A stretch of 14,102 nt of DNA from Bacteriovoracaceae bacterium (GCA_023151145.1 JAKLJM010000017.1:1-14102); one strand, 5' to 3'. Positions 1 through 7,412 are shown, counted from the stretch's first letter. Numbers and translations: made by a program. Notes: generated by a model from the sequence alone, not told the origin.

Positions 1-162
1 CATATTGGAATCAGTACTCATGGTGGTGCTCTAAGAAATGTAATTCATCATTTTTTGCCTGAAGATCATCCTTTGTTACCCATTCCAAATTGCGTCGTTT
101 ATAAGTTGGAATATGATGGACAGATGAAACAATTCATTCCATCTGCCACACCTTTGTTTTAA
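1..162 (+). CDS. Histidine phosphatase family protein, C-terminal fragment
   Basis: An open frame enters from the left edge and stops with TAA at 160-162, giving 53 visible residues; the start and the catalytic RHG motif lie outside the window. The visible part begins HIGISTHGGALRNVI and continues with a proline-rich LLPIPNCVVYKLEYDG stretch. The second conserved histidine in an S/T-H-G-G context followed by a helix, and then a hydrophobic strand ending the domain, is how phosphoglycerate-mutase-like histidine phosphatases (branch 1) end. Substrate cannot be told. The stop codon overlaps the stop of the convergent pckA by 4 bp, so the two transcripts must overlap tail to tail. Family assignment is fairly safe; the specific role is unknown. 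Confidence 0.7.
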   Translation, partial: HIGISTHGGALRNVIHHFLPEDHPLLPIPNCVVYKLEYDGQMKQFIPSATPLF

Positions 163-1697
163 TTAAAAAATTTCTTTAATTGATTATCAAATGAAGTTTT
201 TAATTCAAGAGCTTTAGCTTGATAAGCCTCTGGATTTTTCCAAGCTTGTTTGGGCGAAAGTATCTTTGTATCAATAGTTCGAACTTTTTTAGGAACATAA
301 AAACCAAAAATCTCGTCTTTTTCAAAGTGATCATTAGTTAATGGGAGATCAAGTTCATGATTTTGAACTGCACGTATGAGGTCGCGAGTAATCTTAAGTG
401 GAAATCTTTCCCCCTCACCATATGCACCACCATACCAACCAGTGTTAACAAGCCATACATTGATTTTATATTTCTCTAAATATTCTTTTAAGATTTTTGC
501 ATATTCAGTCGGATGACGAAGCATGAAAGGTGCTCCAAAACAAGGTGAGAATGTGGCTTTCGGGGATTTTACTCCAATTTCAGTGCCCGCTAACTTTGCC
601 GTATAACCTAAGACAAAATATTTTTGAGCTTCTTCTGTGCTAAGTTTCGCTAGGGGAGGTAAGACACCGAATGCATCGGCACTTAAGAAGAAAATATCTT
701 TTGGTATTGGACCATTGCTGGATTCTACGCGTTTTGGAATAAAATTTAGTGGATAACTAGAACGCCCATTTTCAGTTTCCGAGCCATTAAAAAAATCGAC
801 AGCGAAATTTTCTGAGTCAAAATAAACGTTTTCTAAATAAGAACCAAATCTTGATGAGGCATCAAAAATTTCGGGCTCAGTGTCTTTTCCTAATTTATAA
901 GTCTTGGCATAACAACCACCTTCAAAATTGAATACACCTTCGGGACTTAATCCGTGCTCATCATCACCAATGATTAATGTTTCGGTATCAGTTGAAAGAG
1001 TGGTTTTTCCTGTTCCTGAAAGTCCAAAAAAGACATAAGATTCGTTTTTAGGTGTTAAGTTTGCACCTGAATGCATTGGAAGAACATTTTTTGTCGGTAA
1101 AAGATAATTTAATATAGAGAACATGCTCTTTTTGATTTCACCAGAATACTTAGTCCCAATAATGAGAGTCATCTTTTTTTCGAAACAAGTGACAATAACT
1201 GTTTTAGATCGAACACCGAGCTCTTCCGGATTAATTTGTAGATCTGGGGCATGTAAAATGTAATAAGTATCAAAGACTCCATCTGTTTTTTCTTTGAACA
1301 TATACTCAGAAAATAAAATAGCTGATGGGTAAGGGGAAAGCACTCTTACGCCCAGGGCGATATGTAACTTAGACCCAAGACTTTTTTCTGTCGTGAAGAT
1401 TTCTTTTTTGGCGGCCATATCATCAAGAATGATATTGGTTAGTTTGTCGAAAAGTTCAGGACTCATTTCTCTAATATTATTTTCCCACCAAACGGTCTTT
1501 TCGGTTGTTGGTGTTTTGACTACATATTTGTCTTCAGCAGATCGCCCAGTGTGGGGACGAGTATCGATCATGAGTTCCCCATGAGGGCCGAGTTTTCCTA
1601 GATTTAATTGCAATGTTTTTTCTATTAACTCTGCATGGTGATGATGAGGTTTAACTTTTTGAATTAAAGATTGGATTTTGTTTTGGATTGATGTCAT
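159..1697 (-). CDS. pckA: Phosphoenolpyruvate carboxykinase (ATP)
   Basis: Catalyses oxaloacetate + ATP to PEP + CO2 + ADP, the entry step of gluconeogenesis, in the cytoplasm. The frame stays open upstream to 1754, but the ATG at 1695-1697 (protein MTSIQNKIQ...) is preceded by AGGAG eight bases away, so I choose this start: 512 residues, close to the 520-540 usual for ATP-PEPCK. Visible family motifs, numbered from this start: YSGEIKKSMF near 184-193 (metal/substrate lysine), the P-loop GLSGTGKTT near 225-233, the kinase-2 motif IIGDDEHG near 242-249 (aspartates for metal), and RSSYPLNFIP near 312-321 (substrate arginine). No frameshift or missing catalytic residue was seen. The upstream region carries two FNR/CRP-like dyads, suggesting redox or nutrient control (inference). 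It converges with the histidine phosphatase gene with a 4-bp overlap. Confidence 0.96.
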   Translation of the reverse strand: MTSIQNKIQSLIQKVKPHHHHAELIEKTLQLNLGKLGPHGELMIDTRPHTGRSAEDKYVVKTPTTEKTVWWENNIREMSPELFDKLTNIILDDMAAKKEIFTTEKSLGSKLHIALGVRVLSPYPSAILFSEYMFKEKTDGVFDTYYILHAPDLQINPEELGVRSKTVIVTCFEKKMTLIIGTKYSGEIKKSMFSILNYLLPTKNVLPMHSGANLTPKNESYVFFGLSGTGKTTLSTDTETLIIGDDEHGLSPEGVFNFEGGCYAKTYKLGKDTEPEIFDASSRFGSYLENVYFDSENFAVDFFNGSETENGRSSYPLNFIPKRVESSNGPIPKDIFFLSADAFGVLPPLAKLSTEEAQKYFVLGYTAKLAGTEIGVKSPKATFSPCFGAPFMLRHPTEYAKILKEYLEKYKINVWLVNTGWYGGAYGEGERFPLKITRDLIRAVQNHELDLPLTNDHFEKDEIFGFYVPKKVRTIDTKILSPKQAWKNPEAYQAKALELKTSFDNQLKKFFN

Positions 1698-1740
1698 TGG
1701 TTTTACTCCTAAAAAAACTGTTTTTATCATGCCTATTTCC

Positions 1741-1754
1741 TTGATCAAAATCAA
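1741..1754. promoter_or_regulatory. Perfect FNR-type box upstream of pckA
   Basis: The sequence TTGAT-CAAA-ATCAA matches the classic FNR/CRP-superfamily consensus TTGAT-N4-ATCAA at every half-site position. It lies 44-57 bp upstream of the chosen pckA ATG and covers the predicted transcription start of the TATAAA -10 element at 1756-1761, a position that would favour repression. The match is seen directly; binding and sign of regulation are inference. Confidence 0.5.
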
Positions 1755-1755
1755 C

Positions 1756-1785
1756 TTTATAAAAATCTTGTTGGGAACTGATTAA
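1756..1785 (-). promoter_or_regulatory. Putative pckA promoter
   Basis: On the minus strand a -10-like TATAAA (1761 to 1756) is preceded, after 18 bp, by a weak -35-like TTAATC (1785 to 1780). The predicted start of transcription is near 1749, giving a leader of about 50 nt. The -35 overlaps the dyad at 1778-1791 and the start overlaps the FNR box at 1741-1754, so both dyads are placed where a regulator could contact polymerase. A weak -35 would be expected if an activator is needed. Confidence 0.35.
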
Positions 1786-1791
1786 CATCAG
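1778..1791. promoter_or_regulatory. Second FNR/CRP-like dyad upstream of pckA
   Basis: CTGAT-TAAC-ATCAG is a perfect dyad with the same TGAT-N4-ATCA core as the box at 1741-1754, differing only in the outermost base pair. Centres of the two dyads are 37 bp apart. Seen directly; function inferred. Confidence 0.35.
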
Positions 1792-1892
1792 TCTTAATGC
1801 TCTTAGATTCGTACTATCAAACGCTAAGGCAAAGATTTATTGGCAGTTTTACCTCTTAATTGAAGTAGTTAAGGAAGGGGGACTGAATGAAT

Positions 1893-1921
1893 TTGACCCT
1901 ATTTGAAAAGCTCAATATAAG
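1893..1921 (+). promoter_or_regulatory. Strong sigma70-like promoter for the histone-like gene
   Basis: TTGACC (1893-1898), a 17-bp spacer, then TATAAG (1916-1921). With a start near 1928 this gives an unusually long leader of about 195 nt before the ATG at 2122. The leader has no ORF beyond very short ones and I saw no strong terminator-like hairpin in it. The rest of the 1755-2121 intergenic region holds the pckA control region described separately. Confidence 0.5.
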
Positions 1922-2121
1922 CTTAAGATGTTGAAATGCTGAGTGTCAGAACGCTAGTAGGTATAAAGTTATGAAGGAGCGAGAGATTTCTTTTGAGTGA
2001 AGATTGAAAAATGGTCATACTTGAATGAAATCGAATCCCAAGGAAAAATTAATTGATCCCTTTGAGTGATTCAAACTAAGATGAAAGAAATTATTTATTA
2101 GGTGAAAGTTGGAGGACGGTA

Positions 2122-2733
2122 ATGGCAAAGAAGAAAGTGGTAAAAAAGAAAGCGGTAGCTAAAAAAGCGCCAGCGAAGAAAAAAGCGCCAGCGAAGAAAA
2201 AAGCGCCAGCTAAGAAAAAAGTGGCAGCCAAAAAAGCGCCAGCTAAGAAAAAAGCGCCAGCTAAGAAAAAAGTAGTAGCTAAGAAAAAAGCACCAGCTAA
2301 GAAAAAAGTAGCTGCTAAAAAAGTTGTCGCAAAGAAAAAAGCTCCTGTAAAAAAAGCTCCTGTAAAAAAAGCTCCTGTAAAAAAAGCTGTGGCAACAAAA
2401 GTTGCAGTAGTAAAAAAAGCACCAGCAAAAAAACCAGTTGAAAAGAAAATTGTTGCAGTAAAAGTAGAAGCTGGGATACCAAAAGTTGAAGTGGTAAAAA
2501 AGGAAGCTGAAAAGCCAGCGGTCACATTAGAATCAAATAATTTTATTAATTTAAAATTACAAAAAGCTAAACACGAAGATCCGCTTACTCACCATGATGA
2601 TCATGAAGAAAAAGAAGAATTTCATCATCCGCCTTTAAAGCCTATCGTGCGAGAAGAGCCAAAAATTGGACGAAATGATCCTTGTCCTTGTGGTTCTGGG
2701 AAAAAATATAAAAAATGTTGTGCTAACGAATAA
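2122..2733 (+). CDS. Histone H1-like Lys/Ala/Pro-repeat protein with C-terminal SEC-C zinc motif
   Basis: A 203-residue protein with ATG at 2122 preceded by GGAGG six bases away. Residues 2-115 are almost only K, A, P and V in repeats of APAKKK, APVKK and VAAKK, like the tails of eukaryotic histone H1 and bacterial HctB/AlgP-type nucleoid proteins; such tails bind DNA by charge. Residues 151-171 form a His/Asp/Glu-rich linker (HEDPLTHHDDHEE). The last residues, GRNDPCPCGSGKKYKKCC, are a textbook SEC-C motif (C188, C190, C199, C200), the zinc-binding module known from the SecA tail. A DNA-compacting or nucleic-acid-associated role is likely; what the SEC-C tail contacts is unknown. The gene has its own promoter and terminator, so it looks monocistronic. 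Identification of the two parts is secure; function is inference. Confidence 0.85.
   Translation: MAKKKVVKKKAVAKKAPAKKKAPAKKKAPAKKKVAAKKAPAKKKAPAKKKVVAKKKAPAKKKVAAKKVVAKKKAPVKKAPVKKAPVKKAVATKVAVVKKAPAKKPVEKKIVAVKVEAGIPKVEVVKKEAEKPAVTLESNNFINLKLQKAKHEDPLTHHDDHEEKEEFHHPPLKPIVREEPKIGRNDPCPCGSGKKYKKCCANE
2167..2385 (+). repeat. In-gene tandem repeats of 18 and 15 bp
   Basis: Within the histone-like gene, 18-bp units encoding A-P-A-K-K-K (for example 2167-2184, 2185-2202, 2203-2220, 2236-2253, 2254-2271) alternate with 15-bp variants. They end in three identical 15-bp units encoding A-P-V-K-K at 2341-2385. Copies on the left are nearly identical in sequence, indicating recent expansion. All units are multiples of three, so copy change preserves frame; the A6-A7 runs could slip and break it. 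Confidence 0.85.
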
Positions 2734-2747
2734 TGAAACTTAATAGT

Positions 2748-2770
2748 GAAGCCCCTTCGTCGGGGCTTCG
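2748..2770. terminator. Intrinsic terminator shared by convergent genes
   Basis: GAAGCCCC (2748-2755) pairs perfectly with GGGGCTTC (2762-2769) around a six-base loop. It sits 14 bp after the stop of the histone-like gene and directly beyond the stop of the minus-strand gene ending at 2771. The T-run is modest on either side, so bidirectional use is likely but efficiency is uncertain. Confidence 0.75.
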
Positions 2771-3145
2771 TTATTTACAATCAGACAGATCAGAGTAAAA
2801 ATCTAATTTCTCTTCACTGATATCGACAAATAAACAGAACGGTCCAGAATTTTTTAATGCATCCATACTGTAGATGGCAGCATTTTCACAATCATTTCCA
2901 GACAACATGACTACCCACCGATCGATCCAGCGGTTCTCTACGTTTCGCATATAATGTAAACCATTAATGAAACTCTGACAGTCTAGTAAAAGTTTGTGGT
3001 CCGCTTCTGGATTTTGCACAACCCATTCTATTTGGTAATCCATCTGAGGAATGTCATTATAGCTTTCAATGATAAACCCATAATTGTTTCGACCAAAAGA
3101 TTGGAGAGAAGCAATTAAGGCGATCATGATAATTAAGACTTTCAT
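2771..3145 (-). CDS. Small secreted hypothetical protein
   Basis: A 124-residue protein I do not recognise. The ATG at 3145 has a consensus AGGAGG five bases upstream, so the start is safe. Residues 1-18 (MKVLIIMIALIASLQSFG) form a signal peptide with a hydrophobic core and a small-residue region before residue 19; no lipobox cysteine follows, so a periplasmic or exported protein is expected. The mature part has three cysteines (C-QSF, ND-C-EN, GPF-C-LF) plus a terminal DCK, and is rich in aromatic residues (two W in the RWIDRWVVM segment). The spacing from the serine dehydratase stop is about 100 bp and AT-rich, so separate transcription is possible. It ends at the shared terminator. Function unknown. 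Confidence 0.7.
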   Translation of the reverse strand: MKVLIIMIALIASLQSFGRNNYGFIIESYNDIPQMDYQIEWVVQNPEADHKLLLDCQSFINGLHYMRNVENRWIDRWVVMLSGNDCENAAIYSMDALKNSGPFCLFVDISEEKLDFYSDLSDCK

Positions 3146-3246
3146 ATTTCCTCCTACTTTTAGCCTAGGCTTATAGTAAGAGGAAGAAACTGATTTATGT
3201 TATGTTCTGATAAAATTTATTTAAAATTATAAAGCTAATGAGTGCT

Positions 3247-4671
3247 TTAACACTCAGCAAGACCAACGGAGATATTGGTGGCCAATCCACCTTCTGAGGT
3301 TTCTTTGTATTTGGTATTCATGTCTTTGGCCGTTTCCCACATTGACTTAATCACATCATCTAAACTTACTCGTGCACTTTTTGGGTCACTTTCCATCGCT
3401 ATACTTGAAGCCGTAATTGCTTTCATTGCTCCCATACTATTTCTTTCGATACACGGAATTTGAACCAAACCACCTATTGGATCACAAGTCATTCCTAAGT
3501 GATGTTCCATGGCGATTTCTGCAGCCATGAGTACTTGATCAGGAGATCCGCCAAGGCATTCAGTGAGAGCGGCAGCGGCCATCGCACTAGAGACTCCAAT
3601 TTCAGCCTGGCATCCACCCATGGCAGCAGAGATTGTGGCGTTCTTTTTAAAAATTGTTCCTATTTCTCCAGCAGTTAAAATAAAGCGAATAACTTTTTCT
3701 TCATCAAAGTTTTCACTAAAACAATGTGCATACATGAGGACCGCGGGAATAACACCTGCGGCACCGTTTGTTGGCGCAGTTACAATTCTTCCAAAAGAAG
3801 CATTTTCTTCATTAACGGCCAAAGCGAAACAGCTTACCCATTTTGTGATATTGGTAAATGATTGATTACTATTTTTGACTGCAGTTATCCATTCATCAAC
3901 GTTAGAAAATTTTTGATTTTTTAAAAGTCGATCATTCATTTCAGATGCTCTTCTTTTAACGTTGAGACCACCAGGGAGTATTCCAGATTTACTTACTCCT
4001 TTAAAAATACATTGCTTTATTTCATGCCAAATCTTTAAAGCCTCATAACGGATTTGATCTTTTGTCATCCAGGCTTGTTCATTAACATAAATTAATTCAG
4101 AAACACTCAGATTTAATTTTTTACAATTATCACTAATGGCTTGAGCGACATGACAAGGGTAGGGTGTAACAATGGCATTTTCTTCAATGGTATTTGAATC
4201 ATCGGTTGCAACAAATCCACCACCTACGGAATAATAATTTTTAGTAAATGTTTTATTGTCTTTTGTGTTTAGTTCAAACTTCATTCCATTCGGATGAAAG
4301 TCTAATGTGATACTTGGCTCGAAAATAATATTTTGTTTATATTTAAAATAAATTTCTTTTTCGCCATTTAGTTTTAATAAATCAGTAGCTTTAATATTTT
4401 GAACGATTGTAGAAATACTATTGGTATCTACTGTGGTGTAGTCATATCCAGAAAGACCCATTAGAACGGCGACATCAGTTCCGTGGCCAATCCCTGTTTT
4501 TGCTAAGGAACCATAGAGATGAACACTTACAGATTCTATGGCGGAAATCGAGATATTGTTTTCTTTTGCAGAATTCAAAAACATCTGAGCTGCTTTCCAA
4601 GGACCCATCGTATGTGAGCTTGAAGGTCCAACTCCAATTTTAATGATTTCAAAGATACTAATTGATTTCAT
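3247..4671 (-). CDS. sdaA: L-serine ammonia-lyase (dehydratase), iron-sulfur dependent, single-chain
   Basis: Converts L-serine to pyruvate and ammonia with a [4Fe-4S] cluster, in the cytoplasm. The 474 residues carry both parts of the enzyme: an N-terminal beta (ACT-like) domain starting with IFEIIKIGVGPSSSHTMGP, the family hallmark, and a C-terminal alpha domain. Three cluster cysteines are visible: C354 (MGGCQAE), C396 (MTCDPIGG) and C407 (IPCIERN), at spacings 42 and 11 as in the Legionella type-2 enzyme. The last residue is Cys (VGLAEC), which in that enzyme reaches back to the cluster as an autoinhibitory tail. TNGAAGVIPAV and GGCQAEIGVSSAMAAAA are further family blocks. The start ATG follows an AAGGA-like site. 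Product pyruvate links to gluconeogenesis through pckA. The symbol could equally be sdaB or tdcG; function itself is secure. Confidence 0.95.
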   Translation of the reverse strand: MKSISIFEIIKIGVGPSSSHTMGPWKAAQMFLNSAKENNISISAIESVSVHLYGSLAKTGIGHGTDVAVLMGLSGYDYTTVDTNSISTIVQNIKATDLLKLNGEKEIYFKYKQNIIFEPSITLDFHPNGMKFELNTKDNKTFTKNYYSVGGGFVATDDSNTIEENAIVTPYPCHVAQAISDNCKKLNLSVSELIYVNEQAWMTKDQIRYEALKIWHEIKQCIFKGVSKSGILPGGLNVKRRASEMNDRLLKNQKFSNVDEWITAVKNSNQSFTNITKWVSCFALAVNEENASFGRIVTAPTNGAAGVIPAVLMYAHCFSENFDEEKVIRFILTAGEIGTIFKKNATISAAMGGCQAEIGVSSAMAAAALTECLGGSPDQVLMAAEIAMEHHLGMTCDPIGGLVQIPCIERNSMGAMKAITASSIAMESDPKSARVSLDDVIKSMWETAKDMNTKYKETSEGGLATNISVGLAEC

Positions 4672-4752
4672 TCTCTATTCCTTGCCAAGACTCTTAATTC
4701 TCACTAAGTCACATTTTGCTTTGAAATCGACGTAATTGCCAAGAGGGAAGAG

Positions 4753-5562
4753 TCATTTAAATTCAATTTTAAAGAGAAAAAGTCCATTTGCGGGTGCCAC
4801 TTTCCATGAATGCTGATCTCGTTTGCTACTATTTAAAAGTTGTTTAAACTCAAAAACGGTAAGCTTCCCACTACCAACCATCCATAGAGCACTTACGATG
4901 TGTCGAATCATTTGTTTTAAAAAACCTTTTCCTACAAAGCGAAGTTGATAACATTCAGAGATGGTTTCTGGAAATTGAAAGAGACTTGTTGCTGGAAAGA
5001 CTTGATGAGGATTAATTAAGGTTAGTTCACATCCATCAATTGTTCGAATGGTATTCGTTACATTACTTCCCATTGAAGAAAAATTACAAAAATCATGTTT
5101 GCCCTTTAAAGCATCTAGGCATATTTGAATTTTATCAAAATCTAGGGGGCGAGAGAAATTTGCTATAAATTGTAAGTCAGTGAAGGGGATTGTTTTGTGA
5201 TTAGTAAAAAAGTAGCGATACTCTTTTAACGTAGCTTCTACATTCGGTTTAAAGAGAGCGTCGCATGTAGCAATATTTATACAGAGGATATCTGGGGAGA
5301 GTAATTGATTTAGAGAATTAAGAATATTCGTTTTTTCCTGTTCTTCTAGAAATATACAATTCTCACTTGAGATTTTTACGACCTGAAAATTGGCATGTAC
5401 ACCAGAGTCAGTTCGAGAAGTTCCTCTGGTTGTGAATTTACCATTTATTAATTGAGCTAATCCGTGATTTAATTTGGATTGTACAGTTTTGAGGTTCGGT
5501 TGAAATTGAAACCCATCAAAGTTAGTGCCAATGTATTGAATGGATAATTGGTAATAGTACAT
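4753..5562 (-). CDS. truA: tRNA pseudouridine(38-40) synthase
   Basis: Isomerises uridines 38-40 in the anticodon stem-loop of many tRNAs. The frame includes a TTG at 5563-5565, but the ATG at 5560-5562 directly after it (MYYYQLSIQYIGTNFDGFQ) is the better start, giving 269 residues, normal for TruA. The catalytic motif TSRTDSGVHA lies near residues 48-57 with the catalytic Asp at 52. Further family blocks are LKEYRYFF, HDFCNFSS and RFVGKGFLKQMIRHIVSALW. There is no Shine-Dalgarno; instead a perfect TATAAT ends 6 bases before the ATG, so the mRNA is probably leaderless. It lies between the chemoreceptor and the serine dehydratase, separated from the latter by 81 bp. No functional link to either neighbour is implied. 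Confidence 0.95.
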   Translation of the reverse strand: MYYYQLSIQYIGTNFDGFQFQPNLKTVQSKLNHGLAQLINGKFTTRGTSRTDSGVHANFQVVKISSENCIFLEEQEKTNILNSLNQLLSPDILCINIATCDALFKPNVEATLKEYRYFFTNHKTIPFTDLQFIANFSRPLDFDKIQICLDALKGKHDFCNFSSMGSNVTNTIRTIDGCELTLINPHQVFPATSLFQFPETISECYQLRFVGKGFLKQMIRHIVSALWMVGSGKLTVFEFKQLLNSSKRDQHSWKVAPANGLFLFKIEFK

Positions 5563-5568
5563 CAAGAA

Positions 5569-5596
5569 ATTATAGTATCAAAATTGATTATTACAA
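5569..5596 (-). promoter_or_regulatory. truA promoter giving a leaderless mRNA
   Basis: On the minus strand TTGTAA (5596 to 5591), 16 bp, then consensus TATAAT (5574 to 5569). Transcription would start about 7 bases on, at the A of the truA ATG (5562). The -35 lies inside the arm of the terminator of the upstream chemoreceptor gene. Confidence 0.6.
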
Positions 5597-5632
5597 TAAG
5601 AAACCTAATGGTTGTTTAGGTTTCTTATTGTA
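5592..5632 (-). terminator. Terminator of the chemoreceptor gene; 17-bp perfect inverted repeat
   Basis: The arms 5592-5608 and 5616-5632 are perfectly complementary over 17 bp around a 7-base loop. The arm that is 3' on the minus strand is T-rich and is followed by a T/A-rich stretch, as in intrinsic terminators whose U-tract is partly within the stem. It starts 13 bp past the stop of the chemoreceptor gene. The A/T symmetry would let it act on plus-strand transcripts too. Confidence 0.75.
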
Positions 5633-5645
5633 GTTAAGGTATAAA

Positions 5646-7241
5646 TTAAGCGCTTTCTTGTTTGTTGAAATTTTCAATCGGAGGTGCATCGTAATTTTTC
5701 TTAGAGCCAAGCATTTTTCTTAGTGTTTGAATGGCGACACGCAAACGATGAGATTGGACTCTTAAATTCTCTGAGGCTTCCTTAGAACGATTAGACATCT
5801 GTACAGAGTTATTAGTGTCATCATTTAAATTTTTTAATGCTTGATTTACCTCATCAACTCCAATGGATTGTTCTTTAATTGCACTAGAAATTTGAGTAAC
5901 AGATTCATCTTGTTCCATGACACAGCTTAGAATTTTATTAAGCTCATTGATACATTCCTCTGCAACCTTATTTCCGTTTTGAACTTTGTCTCGACCTTTA
6001 TCTACTATGGCACTTATGTTTTGAGTAGTGGTCTCCGCAATCGCTCTAACTTGAGCTTGAGATTTAACCAGCATTTGATTAATTTCATTTGCTGCTTGCC
6101 CCGACATGTTTGCAAGATTTCCTACTTCTTCAGCAACAACCGCAAATCCTTTACCGCTTTCTCCAGCACGTGCAGCCTCAACGGCAGCGTTGAATGAGAG
6201 AAGCTTTGTCTGAAAAACAATGTCATTAATAACTTCAGTTTTCTTTGTAATTTCTAGGATGACATTATTGATTTTTTTAATTTCTTCACCATTTATTAAA
6301 ACATTTTCATGAATGTCATTATAACTTTTTGAAATTTCTTGCATTTCAACAATCATTCTATCAACTGTTTTTTTCCCAGATTCAGCTGAAGTTTTTGTTG
6401 TTGCAGAGAGTTTGGAAGCTTGTGCTGCAGAATGTTCATTATGCTTAATTGTTGAAGAGATCTCGTCCATAGCAGTTACGCTTTCAGTGATACTTGAAAC
6501 TTGATTGTCGACTGAGTTAGTTAATCCACGACTTACGAGATTCATTTTTTGAGATGAATTTTGAAGATCATGTACGGTCTCAGAGAGGGATTCAACCGTT
6601 TTATTAATTCCATTCATGATATTAGTAACTAAAATATGAGAGAGAACTAACGAGAGAGAAAAAATGACAAAAAGAACTAATCGAATTTGATTAATAAATC
6701 CGGACATCGTTGCTTGAACGTCCTCTACATACATACCCGAGCCAACGATCCAGCCCCATGGTTGATACAATTTTAAGTAAGAAGTTTTTTTCTTAGGATT
6801 GGCTTCACCTGGTTTCGGCCACCAGTAATCATAACTTCCTTCGCCATTATTTGTTTGAACGATTTTGGTCATGTCGATAAAGATGGGATTGCCATCAGGG
6901 TCTTTAGTGCCAGAGACATCAGTGTTATTTAGTTTTTTGTTAATTGGGTGCAGAACCATTTTATTACTAGTGTCATGTATCCAAAAATAAGTTCCGTCAC
7001 TCAGTCGAATAGTTTCCACCATTTTTAGTACCGCTTTTTTAGCATCTTCTTCACTGAGTTCTTTGGAAACAACTTTATTTCCGTAGTCTTCAAGAACTGA
7101 GTAGAGGGTCTTAACAGATGATTCAGGAACTCTTTGAATCATTTGATTTTGAAAGGTGTTGATAATGAATATATTTACATAAATAAAAATAACTAAAGAT
7201 AATCCAGTCAATACGCCCATGAATTTTTTGTATAAACTCAA
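5646..7241 (-). CDS. Methyl-accepting chemotaxis protein with single Cache sensor domain
   Basis: A membrane chemoreceptor of 531 residues that senses a small ligand outside and controls CheA through CheW. TM1 is about residues 9-30. A periplasmic sCache_2-like domain at 35-178 carries DGTYFWIHD, MVLHPINKKLNN, DGNPIF, YDYWWPKPG and YQPWGWIVGSGMYVEDV. TM2 is about 185-208. The cytoplasmic part is coiled coil with the hairpin tip near 344-378 (QTKLLSFNAAVEAARAGESG). I see no clear HAMP consensus after TM2 and no C-terminal CheR-docking pentapeptide. The start is TTG at 7241: a GAGGAG site lies seven bases upstream, whereas the first internal ATG (7220) has none. Ligand class cannot be told; this Cache type often binds small organic acids (family knowledge). 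It is monocistronic with its own terminator. Confidence 0.92.
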   Translation of the reverse strand: MSLYKKFMGVLTGLSLVIFIYVNIFIINTFQNQMIQRVPESSVKTLYSVLEDYGNKVVSKELSEEDAKKAVLKMVETIRLSDGTYFWIHDTSNKMVLHPINKKLNNTDVSGTKDPDGNPIFIDMTKIVQTNNGEGSYDYWWPKPGEANPKKKTSYLKLYQPWGWIVGSGMYVEDVQATMSGFINQIRLVLFVIFSLSLVLSHILVTNIMNGINKTVESLSETVHDLQNSSQKMNLVSRGLTNSVDNQVSSITESVTAMDEISSTIKHNEHSAAQASKLSATTKTSAESGKKTVDRMIVEMQEISKSYNDIHENVLINGEEIKKINNVILEITKKTEVINDIVFQTKLLSFNAAVEAARAGESGKGFAVVAEEVGNLANMSGQAANEINQMLVKSQAQVRAIAETTTQNISAIVDKGRDKVQNGNKVAEECINELNKILSCVMEQDESVTQISSAIKEQSIGVDEVNQALKNLNDDTNNSVQMSNRSKEASENLRVQSHRLRVAIQTLRKMLGSKKNYDAPPIENFNKQESA

Positions 7242-7412
7242 AACTGCTCTCCTCGTAAACTTGTCATTTGCCTAAGTATCGGATTTTTTGATTATTGTAT
7301 GAATAATTTTTCTAGAATCTTAAGAGATTGATAAAGATCAGCGTTTCTGAAAAATGTAGTAGAGCTGTTCAAGAGAAGAGCGAGATAAGAGAGAAGAATA
7401 GTCGGTTATTGA

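Noticed and set aside
1887..2102. A plus-strand frame in the histone-gene leader interrupted only by TGA codons, resembling a recoded or selenoprotein-like gene
   Set aside because: Five or more TGA codons in about 70, no family resemblance and a purine-rich strand in which TGA is common; best explained as non-coding leader.
2091..2525. A 144-codon antisense frame rich in Phe and Ala
   Set aside because: Mirror image of the AAG/GCN repeats of the histone-like gene; no ribosome site and no natural protein character.
3162..3171. Perfect palindrome AGCCTAGGCT upstream of the small secreted-protein gene
   Set aside because: Only 10 bp, single copy, lying just before the ribosome site; not enough to call an operator.
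7240..7300. CCGATA upstream of the chemoreceptor, like a flagellar sigma28 -10 element
   Set aside because: No matching TAAA-type -35 at the proper spacing was found.
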